From Nannochloropsis salina CCMP1776 (lineage: Eukaryota; Sar; Eustigmatophyceae; Eustigmatales; Monodopsidaceae), in NCBI GenBank assembly GCA_004565275.1, contig SDOX01000128.1:124839-188838 (forward strand): a DNA stretch of 64,000 nt, written 5' to 3'. Every line of letters begins with the position of its first letter. Position 1 is the first letter of the stretch. Below, piece after piece: positions 32,333 through 43,328 of the stretch. The translations under genes and the position numbers were made by a program. The notes beneath the pieces were generated by a model. That model did not search any database. It saw only the letters and a program-made list of their open reading frames with translations, and was not told where the DNA came from.

Positions 32333-33117
32333 TCAACACTTCCCATCCGAAGCACAGGCAGAGCCCGCGGTGCTAGTTCCTCCCGTCCCCGGGGGGAGGC
32401 CTCTCGTCTGCAAGTGATCCTCGGAGAGTAAAGACCACACAGTCACGTTAGGATTCCTCTCGCGCACTTTCTTTCCACCTTCCAGAAATCCCAGCTCAAT
32501 CATGCACGCCGCTTCCACCACCACGCCTTGTCGCGCGTGGACCAAGTCCAAGCCCGCCAAGAGCGTTCCCCCGGTCGCGATCAGGTCGTCGACCAGCAGA
32601 ACCTTGTCCCCCGGATTGATCGCAGTGCGAGAGATGCACAGGGCGTCCCCCCCCTTACCATCGTCACCCTCGTACTCCTTTGTATAGCTGTCCCCTGTCA
32701 CGGAATTTGGAAGTTTGCTTTGCTTTCGTAGCATGAAGAAGGGGATGTCCAATTCCAAAGCCAACGGCGTGCCCAACAGGAAGCCTCGGGCGTCGAAGCC
32801 CCCGATCTTGTCGATCGCCATGCCCTTGTACCTTTCGACAAGTATTTCTATGGTCCGACGAAGCAAAGCAGGAGATAGCAGAAGGCCGCTGATGTCGTAA
32901 AAGCGGTCAATGCCTTTGAAGGCGTAATAAGGGATTACAGCAGCGATCCTTGGTATGGATGGACAGAAAGGAGGGGGATGGAAGGAGCAAATTAAAAAAT
33001 AGGCAACGCCAGTCCAGGGAATTGCGATGCCTTCTCGTTCCCCACACTTGTCAAATGACCTTACTTGCGTTTATCCTCCTCGTAATCCTGCGAGGTCGCA
33101 GGGTTGACTCCGGCCAT
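32333..33117 (-). CDS. APT1: Adenine phosphoribosyltransferase
   Basis: Two exons: 33117-33065 and 32948-32333 (phase 2), giving 222 residues. It makes AMP from adenine and PRPP in purine salvage. Family blocks are RIAAVIPYYAFKGIDRFYDI (IAAVIP... after splicing), GGFDARGFLLGTPLALEL, IPFFMLRKQSKLP, a short-loop YTKEYEG and the PRPP-binding VLLVDDLIATGGTLLAGLDL, then AACMIELGFLEGGKK. The first exon supplies MAGVNPATSQDYEEDKRK; its donor gtaagg is good and the acceptor ccaag is weak but the phase fits. About 25 residues rich in Gly, Thr and Ser extend the usual C-terminus. No targeting signal is visible, so it is probably cytosolic. It also links to the LOG enzyme at the left of the window, since free cytokinin bases are APRT substrates in plants. 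Confidence 0.9.
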
Positions 33118-33451
33118 GCTTCTAGGACCCTAACTGGGAAAGTGATGGTGAATCCTGCCGATTATCGACATCAAAAAAGGAAGGACTTTGTGAGGAGTCG
33201 CCTATCGTTGATCAATATCAAACCACAACCAACTCAAACAAGATAACGACACGACTTTAAAATACAGACGACGAGAACGGTAACTTTCCTCCGCATTTGG
33301 AATCTCTGACCAACCTCCTCCCAGTAGATGCCTGTCCGGGCGGCTCGATTGCCCATTCATATGCCCGTATTTGTTGCTACTTTGGTTGTCACACCATCTC
33401 ATCTTCCTACGCTTTCAATTGTAGGTGCTGAAGCACACATCTCACATCCCG
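33118..33451. promoter_or_regulatory. Divergent intergenic region between APRT and HPPD
   Basis: Only 334 bp separate the two start codons, so the promoters probably overlap. No specific box is recognised. Confidence 0.45.
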
Positions 33452-35126
<1,675 letters not shown>

Positions 35127-35877
35127 GAATCGGTTAGGGATGGAACAGATATGGTAGGATTGTACAGAATGGTATCAACAATGAGACCTTTGAAACCGAA
35201 AAATCCAGCAACGTTGGTTGAGATGTTGATAAGTGTTACTGGTTCCTTCTCTTTTTTCGAGGCTGCTGTTCTCGCTTGTGTTTTTTTGAGGTTTTAAAGA
35301 GTCAAGTTCGAGGAAATGTTATCTTCCATCAAGGTATTTGAGTTGATCTAGTGACGTTCTCGTCAGATGAACGAGAATATAGCTACGCACGTTTCAGAAA
35401 TCTGAGGTGCTCGCGTTCGCTTTTCGCCATAGGGTTTTAGTATGTGTACTAAGGTTTGTCAAGGAAAATGGCGAACGGTCATCAAAACAAACTTAACAAT
35501 ATGTAATGGTGGCCATTTGAAGTCTACCGCTGCTCGTTCTTGTGGAAAGGATTCTCGCCCTATCCTCAGATCATTGGCGGGCGCACCGAACTTCGTTGAA
35601 CATGTGGCTAGACGCATGCGTCACCCCTGTCCAAACCCGCTTCTGCTGGAGGAATGAGGCGAACCCGCAAAGCTTTGCGTTCTAATTTTTGTTATGTTTA
35701 GGCTTGAGTTTAAAGGTATCTTAACCACAAAGTGGCTGTAAGTTTCGGATAAGATCGGGCGTTGCTTTTGTCAGCGAGCACCTCTGTAACAGACCCGCTC
35801 CAACTGATAACAACACAAGCAACGACGTGAACACCAGCACCGCTAACAACAACATTATTTAATACCCAGTTACAGCC
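35127..35877 (+). other. Intergenic region between HPPD and FabZ
   Basis: This 751-bp AT-rich region has a repetitive CAACAA/AACAAC stretch in the leader just before the FabZ ATG (about 35815-35860). No gene is seen. Confidence 0.4.
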
Positions 35878-36968
35878 ATGCATCTTATAGCCGCACTCGT
35901 GGCCCTGCCCGCCATGTGCACTGCTTTTGTCGTTCCGCTACCGTCAGCTCCGAAGGTAAGGCGTTCGAGGTTTCAGCATCTGGACTCAGGTCTACCTCAG
36001 GGCTCCTTCACGATGTTCGTTTCCCTTCTTTACACACGTCCAACAGCATGCCGTACGAATGATGGCTGATGGTGACGCAGCTGGTGCTGAGTGGCGGGGT
36101 GGTCAAGCGGCGTCAGCTGTATCGAAGGATCTGAAAACGCTGCTGACGAACGAGAATGTCGCGTCGATTTTGCCTCACCGATACCCCTTCTTGCTGGTGG
36201 ATAAAGTGATTGAAATGGAGCCGGGGAAGAAAGCTGTGGGTATCAAGCAAATAACGGCAAACGAACCGCAGTTTACAGGTCATTTCCCAGGGCGACCAAT
36301 CATGCCCGGAGTCCTTATGGTGGAGGCCATGGCTCAGCTCTCAGGCGTGCTCTGCTTGCAGCCTCCTGTCTCTGACGGCAAAGGTCTCTTCTTTTTTGCC
36401 GGTACGTGACACAACAATAACAACCATCTGAAGGAAAGGTCTTCGATACAAGGAAAGTGTATGTGATGCTCGCTTGAGGTTATGACTGCGTGGCGTGCAG
36501 GGCCTTGCAGGGATGCCCTTCGGACGACCTTTTGAGGGTCCTGGCGTGCGTTCTCAGAATGAATTGGGCCGTTCTACCGGCAAAATGACCCACAGGTATC
36601 GATGGGGTCAAATTTCGAAAGCCTGTGGTGCCGGGGGACACTCTGGTCATGGAGGTGGAACTGGTCAAGTTTATGGAGTCCTTTGGCATAGCCAAGCTGA
36701 AGGGGAAGGCATACGTCGATGGCGATGTGGCCGTCGAAATCAAGGTACGAGCTCCAGGAAGTGGGGCATCTATGTGAAAACGCGTGTGCAAATGTGTAAG
36801 CTTTAGATATGTGTGTGTCGGTGTGTCGTGTCTCACTGTTGAGGGTCTCTCAAACGTCCGTAATTTTCTCTCATGCGCACCATATGGTTACACATTGCAT
36901 CTTGTAATGCTATCTGGTCCTTTTTTGAAATAACTCGGTAGGAGATGACTTTTGCCCTGTCCAAGTGA
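35878..36968 (+). CDS. fabZ: Plastid 3-hydroxyacyl-ACP dehydratase (FabZ)
   Basis: Four exons: 35878-35955, 36047-36401, 36596-36744 and 36942-36968 (phases 0,1,0), giving 202 residues. The last exon has only eight codons and a stop (EMTFALSK). Exon 1 encodes a signal peptide [17 protein letters not shown] with the CTAF site typical of red-derived complex plastids. FabZ dehydrates 3-hydroxyacyl-ACP in type II fatty acid synthesis. Motifs are [14 protein letters not shown], the catalytic His in [11 protein letters not shown] and the catalytic Glu in [11 protein letters not shown], then [13 protein letters not shown] and [10 protein letters not shown]. Every junction lies inside conserved family sequence, so the model is reliable. 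The neighbours are unrelated (HPPD upstream, Mago convergent). Confidence 0.95.
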
Positions 36969-37638
36969 GCAGGAGGAGCAATGGGACAGCGGCAGGCGAC
37001 AGGAGGTGGTGTCATCGCTGGTAATTCGCCCGAGGATATAGCAGCTGTATGCCGTTGCTTTCTCATGTGAGAATTCAACATCGATGAGATTACAACAAGA
37101 GTCACTGCATGTGCGTGGCCCGTACAGGGGCGGCGTCTGTGCCACGTTTGTTTTATTGTGTCGTGATCCACCCAAATGCTTGAGCGAAAGTCGTCATACG
37201 TCTTCCTTTCTCCCCCTGTGTGTCTTTATGTGTTAGTCTATGTTGGCATGTACTCCGGCAAATGGTCATAGCCTACACGAACAAGTGGAAGATGTGTGCA
37301 CATGTGATGAATCATCTGCGGTATTTCCTTCATTTCTCCTGAAGGCTGTGCTTGCGTGAATCTCGGCCTGACGTCAAGACGTGTTATTGTGTGTGTTGTA
37401 GGTCATTCCGAGCTCCTTTCAAGTTCTCTTTTTGCGCGAAAGGTCTCCCAAAGCGTTTTAAAAAAAGGAAGTTAACATCCCATTCAATCTCGCGGACGAT
37501 GTGTCGCTTGGGCGGAGGCTCTGTTTTCTATTTTGCTTTTCATTTTACCTTGAAGACCGTCTGAGCCCGGTACTCTCGCATCAATACAACAAACTCAGTC
37601 GCATTTCCTGTGACTTGGCGGATAGCCAACAGCAGCCC
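36969..37638. other. Convergent intergenic region (FabZ / Mago nashi)
   Basis: This 670-bp region lies between facing stop codons. Short frames only; no gene or repeat is recognised. Confidence 0.4.
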
Positions 37639-38357
37639 TCAGGTAGGGATAGGCTTGATCTGTGACATGGCGGATCAAGAGCAGGACTCTACGTTACCCA
37701 GAAATTCGATTCCGCTTTCATAAAATCTAGTAAGACCAAGTCGTGGTGAATGATTCCAATTGCCCAAATGCAACATGGCCCGTGAACAAGTCTGGTTTCT
37801 TTCAATGTACTTTTCCTCACAACGATCCCGCCTTCCTACGTACCTTGAAATGCAGACCGATTAATGAGAAGAGGAGGCACCGCAAATCTTGAACGAGATA
37901 ATAAAATATCCTCAGGCCTTCAGGATCTTTGCTGTCCTGCACATCCAGGAGTGATCCAATCTTGGCGCAGGTAAAGCGGATGTGGGATTCTCCGAGACGG
38001 ACTTCCAGCTCCTGCTTCCCGACCCGGTCTGGTTCCGGCCAATCTTTATCATCTTCTGCCACGATTTGAGACTCCTCAACGATGCGTTGAAATTCACTCA
38101 GTACAGTTTGAGAAAGGTACACTGTGAACAAGGGGCTTTGTTAGTTCTTTCGCGATCAACAATCTCTGTCGTTGTTCGGTTTTCGTACCTTGTTTCCGGA
38201 TCATCTTGGCGTTCTTGTATTTAGAGTTATTGGCGTACCTCAAAAGACCCGAGGGATTAATTTCGAATTCCATAAATTCGTGCCCGAATTTCCCCTTGTG
38301 TCCCACGTAGTACCGAAGGTAAAATCCGTCACCAACGGTCATGATGTCACTGCTCAT
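37639..38357 (-). CDS. MAGOH: Mago nashi homologue, exon junction complex core
   Basis: Three exons: 38357-38189, 38121-37844 and 37659-37639 (phases 1 and 0), giving 155 residues. The last exon is only six codons plus stop (IKPIPT), matching the ..HFKIKPI end of animal MAGOH. Core blocks are [56 protein letters not shown] and the invariant [16 protein letters not shown]. Mago pairs with Y14 and with eIF4A3 on spliced mRNA to mark exon junctions and guide transport and decay. I chose ATG 38357 because the product then begins a few residues before FYLRYYV, as in other species. Its presence fits an organism in which many genes, including this one, are spliced. Confidence 0.96.
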
Positions 38358-39300
38358 GTTGTGGAAGGAAAGGCAAGAGACGTAGATGCACACTGCCAAG
38401 TTAAAGCTCACTCACACTCTGCCAAGATCAAGCTAACACATCATCTTTTAGGTGAAATGGAAGTAAAGGGCCTGTAAGCGTGCATATCCATTTGAAGACG
38501 TACTACAGATACAGCGGCGCTCTCGTTCGTGCGCCATCATCCAACCCACAGTCCGTGGTGACCTGACACGATCTCTCCATGACAGATACGAGCACGCAAG
38601 CAGTCCTCCGCCGGAGCCCTCGTAGCAAGGAAACCCCACACCATCCGACTACTACACTGTAGTCCCGCACCCATTTGCCGCACACTTAGACTTGGCCTCT
38701 GCCCCCGGGCAGGTGCTCTTCGCGCAATTTTCCGCCTTCTTTCCTATGCCCCGACGCGCCGACGGCCCCAGACCCTGTAACGGTTCGAAAACGGTTTTTG
38801 CCTGGCGGGTGTTGAATTGCAGCCTTTCTCGGCACGATGCCGCTTTGTTACGAAATGTTTGGGGTGTGTACCTCAAATGACTGCTGATTGTGTATAAATC
38901 ATGGTGAATATGCCTCACACATATAATGAGTTATGCCTCCTCGGCAGACCTGGTGTCTTATGGGAAAAAATGCAAACACAGGCAGGTGCAGTGTCTCGCC
39001 ATGTCTGCTTGGCAAATCGTGTTTATCTCCGCTTCAAGCACGAGACAAAGAGGGTTTGAGTGCCGTTACTAGAACCATGTAAATTGATTGATAACGCAGG
39101 GAAGCCGTGCTTCCCTCTGTTCCTTTGGATGTCTCCATATGTATTGACAAGCTTTTTCTCGCATCAAGATTATCTACCGCGAGCGTTAGAATACATTCTA
39201 ATTCAATACCGCAACGACCCTTATTGCTGCTTTTTATTATTAGCGCAAACGTTTAGAGGCCTGCTCAATTATTTCCTGAGATATAGAAGGCGGCTATTAG
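38358..39300. promoter_or_regulatory. Divergent intergenic region between Mago and metalloprotease
   Basis: This 943-bp region between two start codons is AT-rich next to the metalloprotease. An 88-codon minus frame (38652-38918) ends in a Cys-containing tail but has no supported start, splice or homologue, so I do not call it. Confidence 0.35.
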
Positions 39301-42300
39301 ATGTCAGGATACTTATTCGAAATTGTTCACAATTTCATCCCTCTCTCGAATCATCCCGCAACTTCACAGGCGGTTTCAATCATTGAGAACCTAGAACAAG
39401 GATCTTTAGCCAATAGGGCTTCCGCTGTCTCTCCTCCTCCATACGTTCCAATTAGCCCTGATAGCGAAACAACTGACTTAAGCGAAGGCGAGCCGGCGGG
39501 TGCGTTAACCACGGCAACAGTGGCGGATCCTACTCAGTGCCTGGGAGTCCTACACTCGCCAGCGGGTGGACAGACCTCTTTCCCTTCATCTGCTTCTCCG
39601 AATCGCAGATCGGCAGCTGCTCCGCCAAGTTACGAAGAGTACGGTCGCGTGACACGCGCATTATCTTCTCCAGTCATGGAAACCTTAAATGACATGGAAT
39701 TGCAGACTGGCTACGAGACCCCTCGGCCCACTGTGCAAGACCGTGTCAAACGATGGTGGGAGGAAATACGCGCTGAGTGGCGTATTCTGGGTGTCTTTCT
39801 TCTGTTGATTGTCATCTGCTTCCTCCTCGCAGATCTCGACTTGAGTGTGCATTTGCAGACGATGTCGGAGGGCAAGGTCATGTCCTATCCCATGCTCAAA
39901 GAGGCGTTCGACAAGCACCCAAGCTTCTTCGATTTCTATACCTTACCTTCGGATGATGAATCCCTGATTCTGGAGATGCCTAAGGCGTTTTTCAACCAAA
40001 CTCCCTCAAGACCTGTCATCTTTAGCGCCACTTTCGCCCGCGGAGCCTGGGATGACTCCTCCAGCCTCTTACTCCTCCACGAACCCGCCGAGGCCACGGA
40101 CCACGTTGTCTTTACTTTCAACATCACGTCTGATGGCTCTGGCATAGACGTGTTCCGGGAACAGTATGGCGTGCGGACCAGCAGCCCGGACTACGCCATG
40201 CCGGTGGAGCTCGGGGCCCTGTCATTGCGCGTGGGGACCTTGCCCATTGTGATTGACCACCATGGCTCCAGTGACGACGAGGAAGGAAGCTACGTAGTCG
40301 ATGCCTCAGGTTTGATTGAGAACGGCTTCTACATCACAGACGTGACAGGTGCGGAAGACGCTAGGCTGCGCTTGGACCTGAGCCGGTCCTTCCCCGAGAA
40401 CCTGGACATCACGGCCGAGTACCTCCTTCCTCTCGACCCCTCCGACCCGGCGTCGCCCAAGGTCAGTGAAACGATTAGTTTTTCCATGGCACTACTGCCT
40501 GACAAGCCTCTCGTGGCCCGCGCGTTGGACGAACGCATTGGTTTCTTCTCCATCGGCTATCAAGACGTTGGCGACCATCGCCACGACCCCAACGTGACGG
40601 CCTCGCACAAGCATTTGGCCGACCGTGTGGACACCAAGGTTAAGATCATCAATCGCCGCCGTCTCTCTTCAAGCGCGAATGAGAGCGTCATCACGTACTA
40701 CATCGACCCCACGGTGCCGAAACAGTGGCGGGAGTCATTTCGGCAGGGCGTAGAGGCCTGGCGTCCGGCTTTCCAAGCTGCTGGCTTCGGCCCAGCGGCC
40801 ATTCGAGCCATTCTACCAAATGAAACCGGCTGGCCAGACGATTATCAGGTGGGAGACCTGCGGTATTCCACCATCAGTTGGGTTGTCGATATGGATACCA
40901 CCTTCGCGCTGGGCCCGTCCGTGGTAGACCCACGTTCGGGCGAAATCTTGAAGTCGGACATTATCTTCACGCACGGATGGGTCAAGCACTGGATCTCATA
41001 CATGGAAATGATGGACAGCTCTAAGAATCCTGCCCAGTCCGCCACGGGCCTCGATGCGCTAGACCCCGCTCGTGAGGCAGCAGATCTGCAGCGACTGCTC
41101 GGCGTGGACCACGGAGGGCAACGCGAACACAGCCACGAGCAGAAGCATGGCCACGACCATGGAAACAACCACGATCCAGTGACGACTTTGGCAGGCCGGC
41201 CCTGGACTCGAATGCACCCTTCCCGGCGGACCACGCTCAGGCACGCGCACCGGCATGGACGATGTCAGGAGGCGAGGGCGAAGTATGACTTGTCACCCAA
41301 ATTAGCTTTACTGGCCCGAGAGCTGGCGGGCAAGGACGCGTTGGTCTCCGACGACATCCTCCACGCAGGCATTCGCGAGGTGATCATGCACGAGGTGGGC
41401 CATACCCTGGGCTTGCGGCATAACTTTAAGGCCTCGTCGGGCGTCACGTGGGAGCAGACGCAGGACGTGGAGTACACGCAGAAGCACGGCCTCAGCACTT
41501 CCGTGATGGACTACCTGCCCATGAACCTGGTGAGTGGGCGTGCCGCTGAGACCAACGTCGATTATTTTTCTTCCACGATTGGCATTTACGACGTTGCGGC
41601 CATAAAGTACGGATACACCGAGCTCCCAGACGAAGCGCCTGGTATGCCGCATAAGGTCCTAACGGCTCTGGCGGACCAAAATCTCCTCTTCGGAACGGAT
41701 GAAGACGACGCGAGTCCTTTGGGCGCCGATCCGTACGTGAACGTCTTCGACTTTACCTCCGACCCTGCCGCTTTCTACTTGGATCGCCTGACCTTGGTAG
41801 CGGAGCTGAGGGAGAACCTGCTCGACCGCGTGGTGTTGGAGGGGGATGAGTTTACCCGCTACGCAGCCGCAGAAACAACACTCTTGAAGGTAGTGCTCTC
41901 GGCAGCAAAGTCCCTGACGAAATTTATCGGGGGCTACACTGTCAACAGAGCTCGGCGCGCGGCCCCCGGCGTGGCCCAAGCTCCTCCTTTGGCGGTCTTG
42001 AGCCCATCGGAGCAACAGAGGGCCTTGGCAGGCGTGCTCCAAGTGCTAACAGACGACGAATCCATCATATTCCCTCAAGCGGAGGCGGTGCAGTGGATGC
42101 TCAACAAAGGAGGAGAATGCTCGGGTTTGTATCAGTATTGCCTAGCTCGCTCCCCCATGGACGTAGTCAAGGCCATAGACGACGGCCGAATATCCCTTTT
42201 GACGCATCTCTTTGCCATCCCACGTTTAGAGCGTCTTCGCACGGCGGAATGGGTGACATCGGCTTCAGGGGAGGCAGAAAAGAGCTTCGGAGTCGCCGAT

Positions 42301-42612
42301 CTCTTTACCCAAACCACTTTAGCCCTCTACGGTGCCGAGCCTGGGGACTCGGCCCGAGCAGCCGAGTCCCGCAACTGGAACCTGCAAATATATTGGGTGG
42401 AACGTTTGCTGGAACTAGCAAGCGCGCCCCCCGAGGACCTGTCCAGAGAGGTGGCTGCCTTGGCGGCGGCCCAACTCTTCAGCATTCAGGAGTCTATGGA
42501 GGCGGCTTTGGGGCCTGATGGCACTGTCACCAAGGACTCCAAAGCCTATCCTTTGCTCCGAATTGTCCTTGTAAAGCTTCGTGAAAAAAGCTATGTCAAG
42601 GGAGACTCATGA
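39301..42612 (+). CDS. Type II membrane zinc metalloprotease of the bacterial DUF5117/DUF4953 style
   Basis: An intronless 1103-residue protein. The N-terminal 155 residues are polar (Pro/Ser-rich, PPPYVPISPDSE) and should be cytosolic. One TM segment follows (ILGVFLLLIVICFLLAD, about 162-178), so the large C-terminal part is lumenal or extracellular. The active site HEVGHTLGLRH is at 697-707 (HExxHxxGxxH: three His ligands plus Glu), with a Met-turn-like SVMDYLPMN about 28 residues on, as in metzincins. HEVGHTLGLRHNFKAS is characteristic of a large bacterial family of zinc-dependent metalloproteases (DUF5117/DUF4953 in Pfam terms as I recall). About 100 residues before the active site lies a His-rich insert (601-660, with HSHEQKHGHDHGNNHD). 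The substrate is unknown. A transfer from bacteria is possible but not shown by the sequence alone. Confidence 0.85.
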   Translation: MSGYLFEIVHNFIPLSNHPATSQAVSIIENLEQGSLANRASAVSPPPYVPISPDSETTDLSEGEPAGALTTATVADPTQCLGVLHSPAGGQTSFPSSASPNRRSAAAPPSYEEYGRVTRALSSPVMETLNDMELQTGYETPRPTVQDRVKRWWEEIRAEWRILGVFLLLIVICFLLADLDLSVHLQTMSEGKVMSYPMLKEAFDKHPSFFDFYTLPSDDESLILEMPKAFFNQTPSRPVIFSATFARGAWDDSSSLLLLHEPAEATDHVVFTFNITSDGSGIDVFREQYGVRTSSPDYAMPVELGALSLRVGTLPIVIDHHGSSDDEEGSYVVDASGLIENGFYITDVTGAEDARLRLDLSRSFPENLDITAEYLLPLDPSDPASPKVSETISFSMALLPDKPLVARALDERIGFFSIGYQDVGDHRHDPNVTASHKHLADRVDTKVKIINRRRLSSSANESVITYYIDPTVPKQWRESFRQGVEAWRPAFQAAGFGPAAIRAILPNETGWPDDYQVGDLRYSTISWVVDMDTTFALGPSVVDPRSGEILKSDIIFTHGWVKHWISYMEMMDSSKNPAQSATGLDALDPAREAADLQRLLGVDHGGQREHSHEQKHGHDHGNNHDPVTTLAGRPWTRMHPSRRTTLRHAHRHGRCQEARAKYDLSPKLALLARELAGKDALVSDDILHAGIREVIMHEVGHTLGLRHNFKASSGVTWEQTQDVEYTQKHGLSTSVMDYLPMNLVSGRAAETNVDYFSSTIGIYDVAAIKYGYTELPDEAPGMPHKVLTALADQNLLFGTDEDDASPLGADPYVNVFDFTSDPAAFYLDRLTLVAELRENLLDRVVLEGDEFTRYAAAETTLLKVVLSAAKSLTKFIGGYTVNRARRAAPGVAQAPPLAVLSPSEQQRALAGVLQVLTDDESIIFPQAEAVQWMLNKGGECSGLYQYCLARSPMDVVKAIDDGRISLLTHLFAIPRLERLRTAEWVTSASGEAEKSFGVADLFTQTTLALYGAEPGDSARAAESRNWNLQIYWVERLLELASAPPEDLSREVAALAAAQLFSIQESMEAALGPDGTVTKDSKAYPLLRIVLVKLREKSYVKGDS

Positions 42613-43328
42613 GGCATCACTACCAGGAAATATGTCAAATATTAAAACATATAAATAAGCATGTGTGGTAGCCGCGATCTCAGCTTGACATCCGTGCACG
42701 GACAGCTAATTTCAAGCCAGAATTTGGGGGAAAATAGATATAGGGTCGGAAAAAGACACATTGCTCCAGACAAATAATTTTATAAACCGGGGCGATCTAA
42801 GAAATGCCTAATTTCCACCTAGAGGAACAATTTTAAAACTAAAATGAAGAGAAGATACAGTTGCTACGTCCTCGCAGAATGCATCAACCACCACAGACAA
42901 TAAATGAAAAAAGGCCTCCGGTCGGTCAAAGACAGCCTTCTCCTCATTTCCCCTTGTTCAGGACCATGCAAGAATACTCGGTTCACGAGGATACTTGAAC
43001 AGAGTGCTGTGTTTTTGGACGAGACTTTTGGACTGAAGGAAGCTTTAAGGTCACCAGACGCGGCGCGACTTCGTGATGCAAAGATTCCCTCGCGTTATAC
43101 ACGTACCAGCATCGAGTCTGACTCGTGCTTTCGTTCGTAGGTATTCGTCTCGCATGCGCTACAAACCGCACAGGAACGTCCTCGCTTATATTCCTTGGCG
43201 ATCACTACTAGTACTTGCAGCACCTCGAAATGCAGTGCCTGCCTAGTCGCCTGCGCTTGACTGAATATCGTCCCTTACACCCTCCATATTGTGCTGATAG
43301 CAGCAAACGTCATAAATTATTCGCCATT
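42613..43328 (+). other. Intergenic region between metalloprotease and Rieske oxygenase
   Basis: This 716-bp AT-rich region has no supported gene. An in-frame ATG at 43230 could extend the next protein by 33 residues. Confidence 0.4.

Noticed and set aside
38770-38810. A tRNA T-loop-like GGTTCGAAA
   Set aside because: No acceptor stem, D-arm or anticodon arm could be drawn around it.
38652-38918. A minus frame ending in a Cys-spaced tail (CAKSTC, CAANGC)
   Set aside because: Too few ligands in a regular pattern, and no start or splice evidence.
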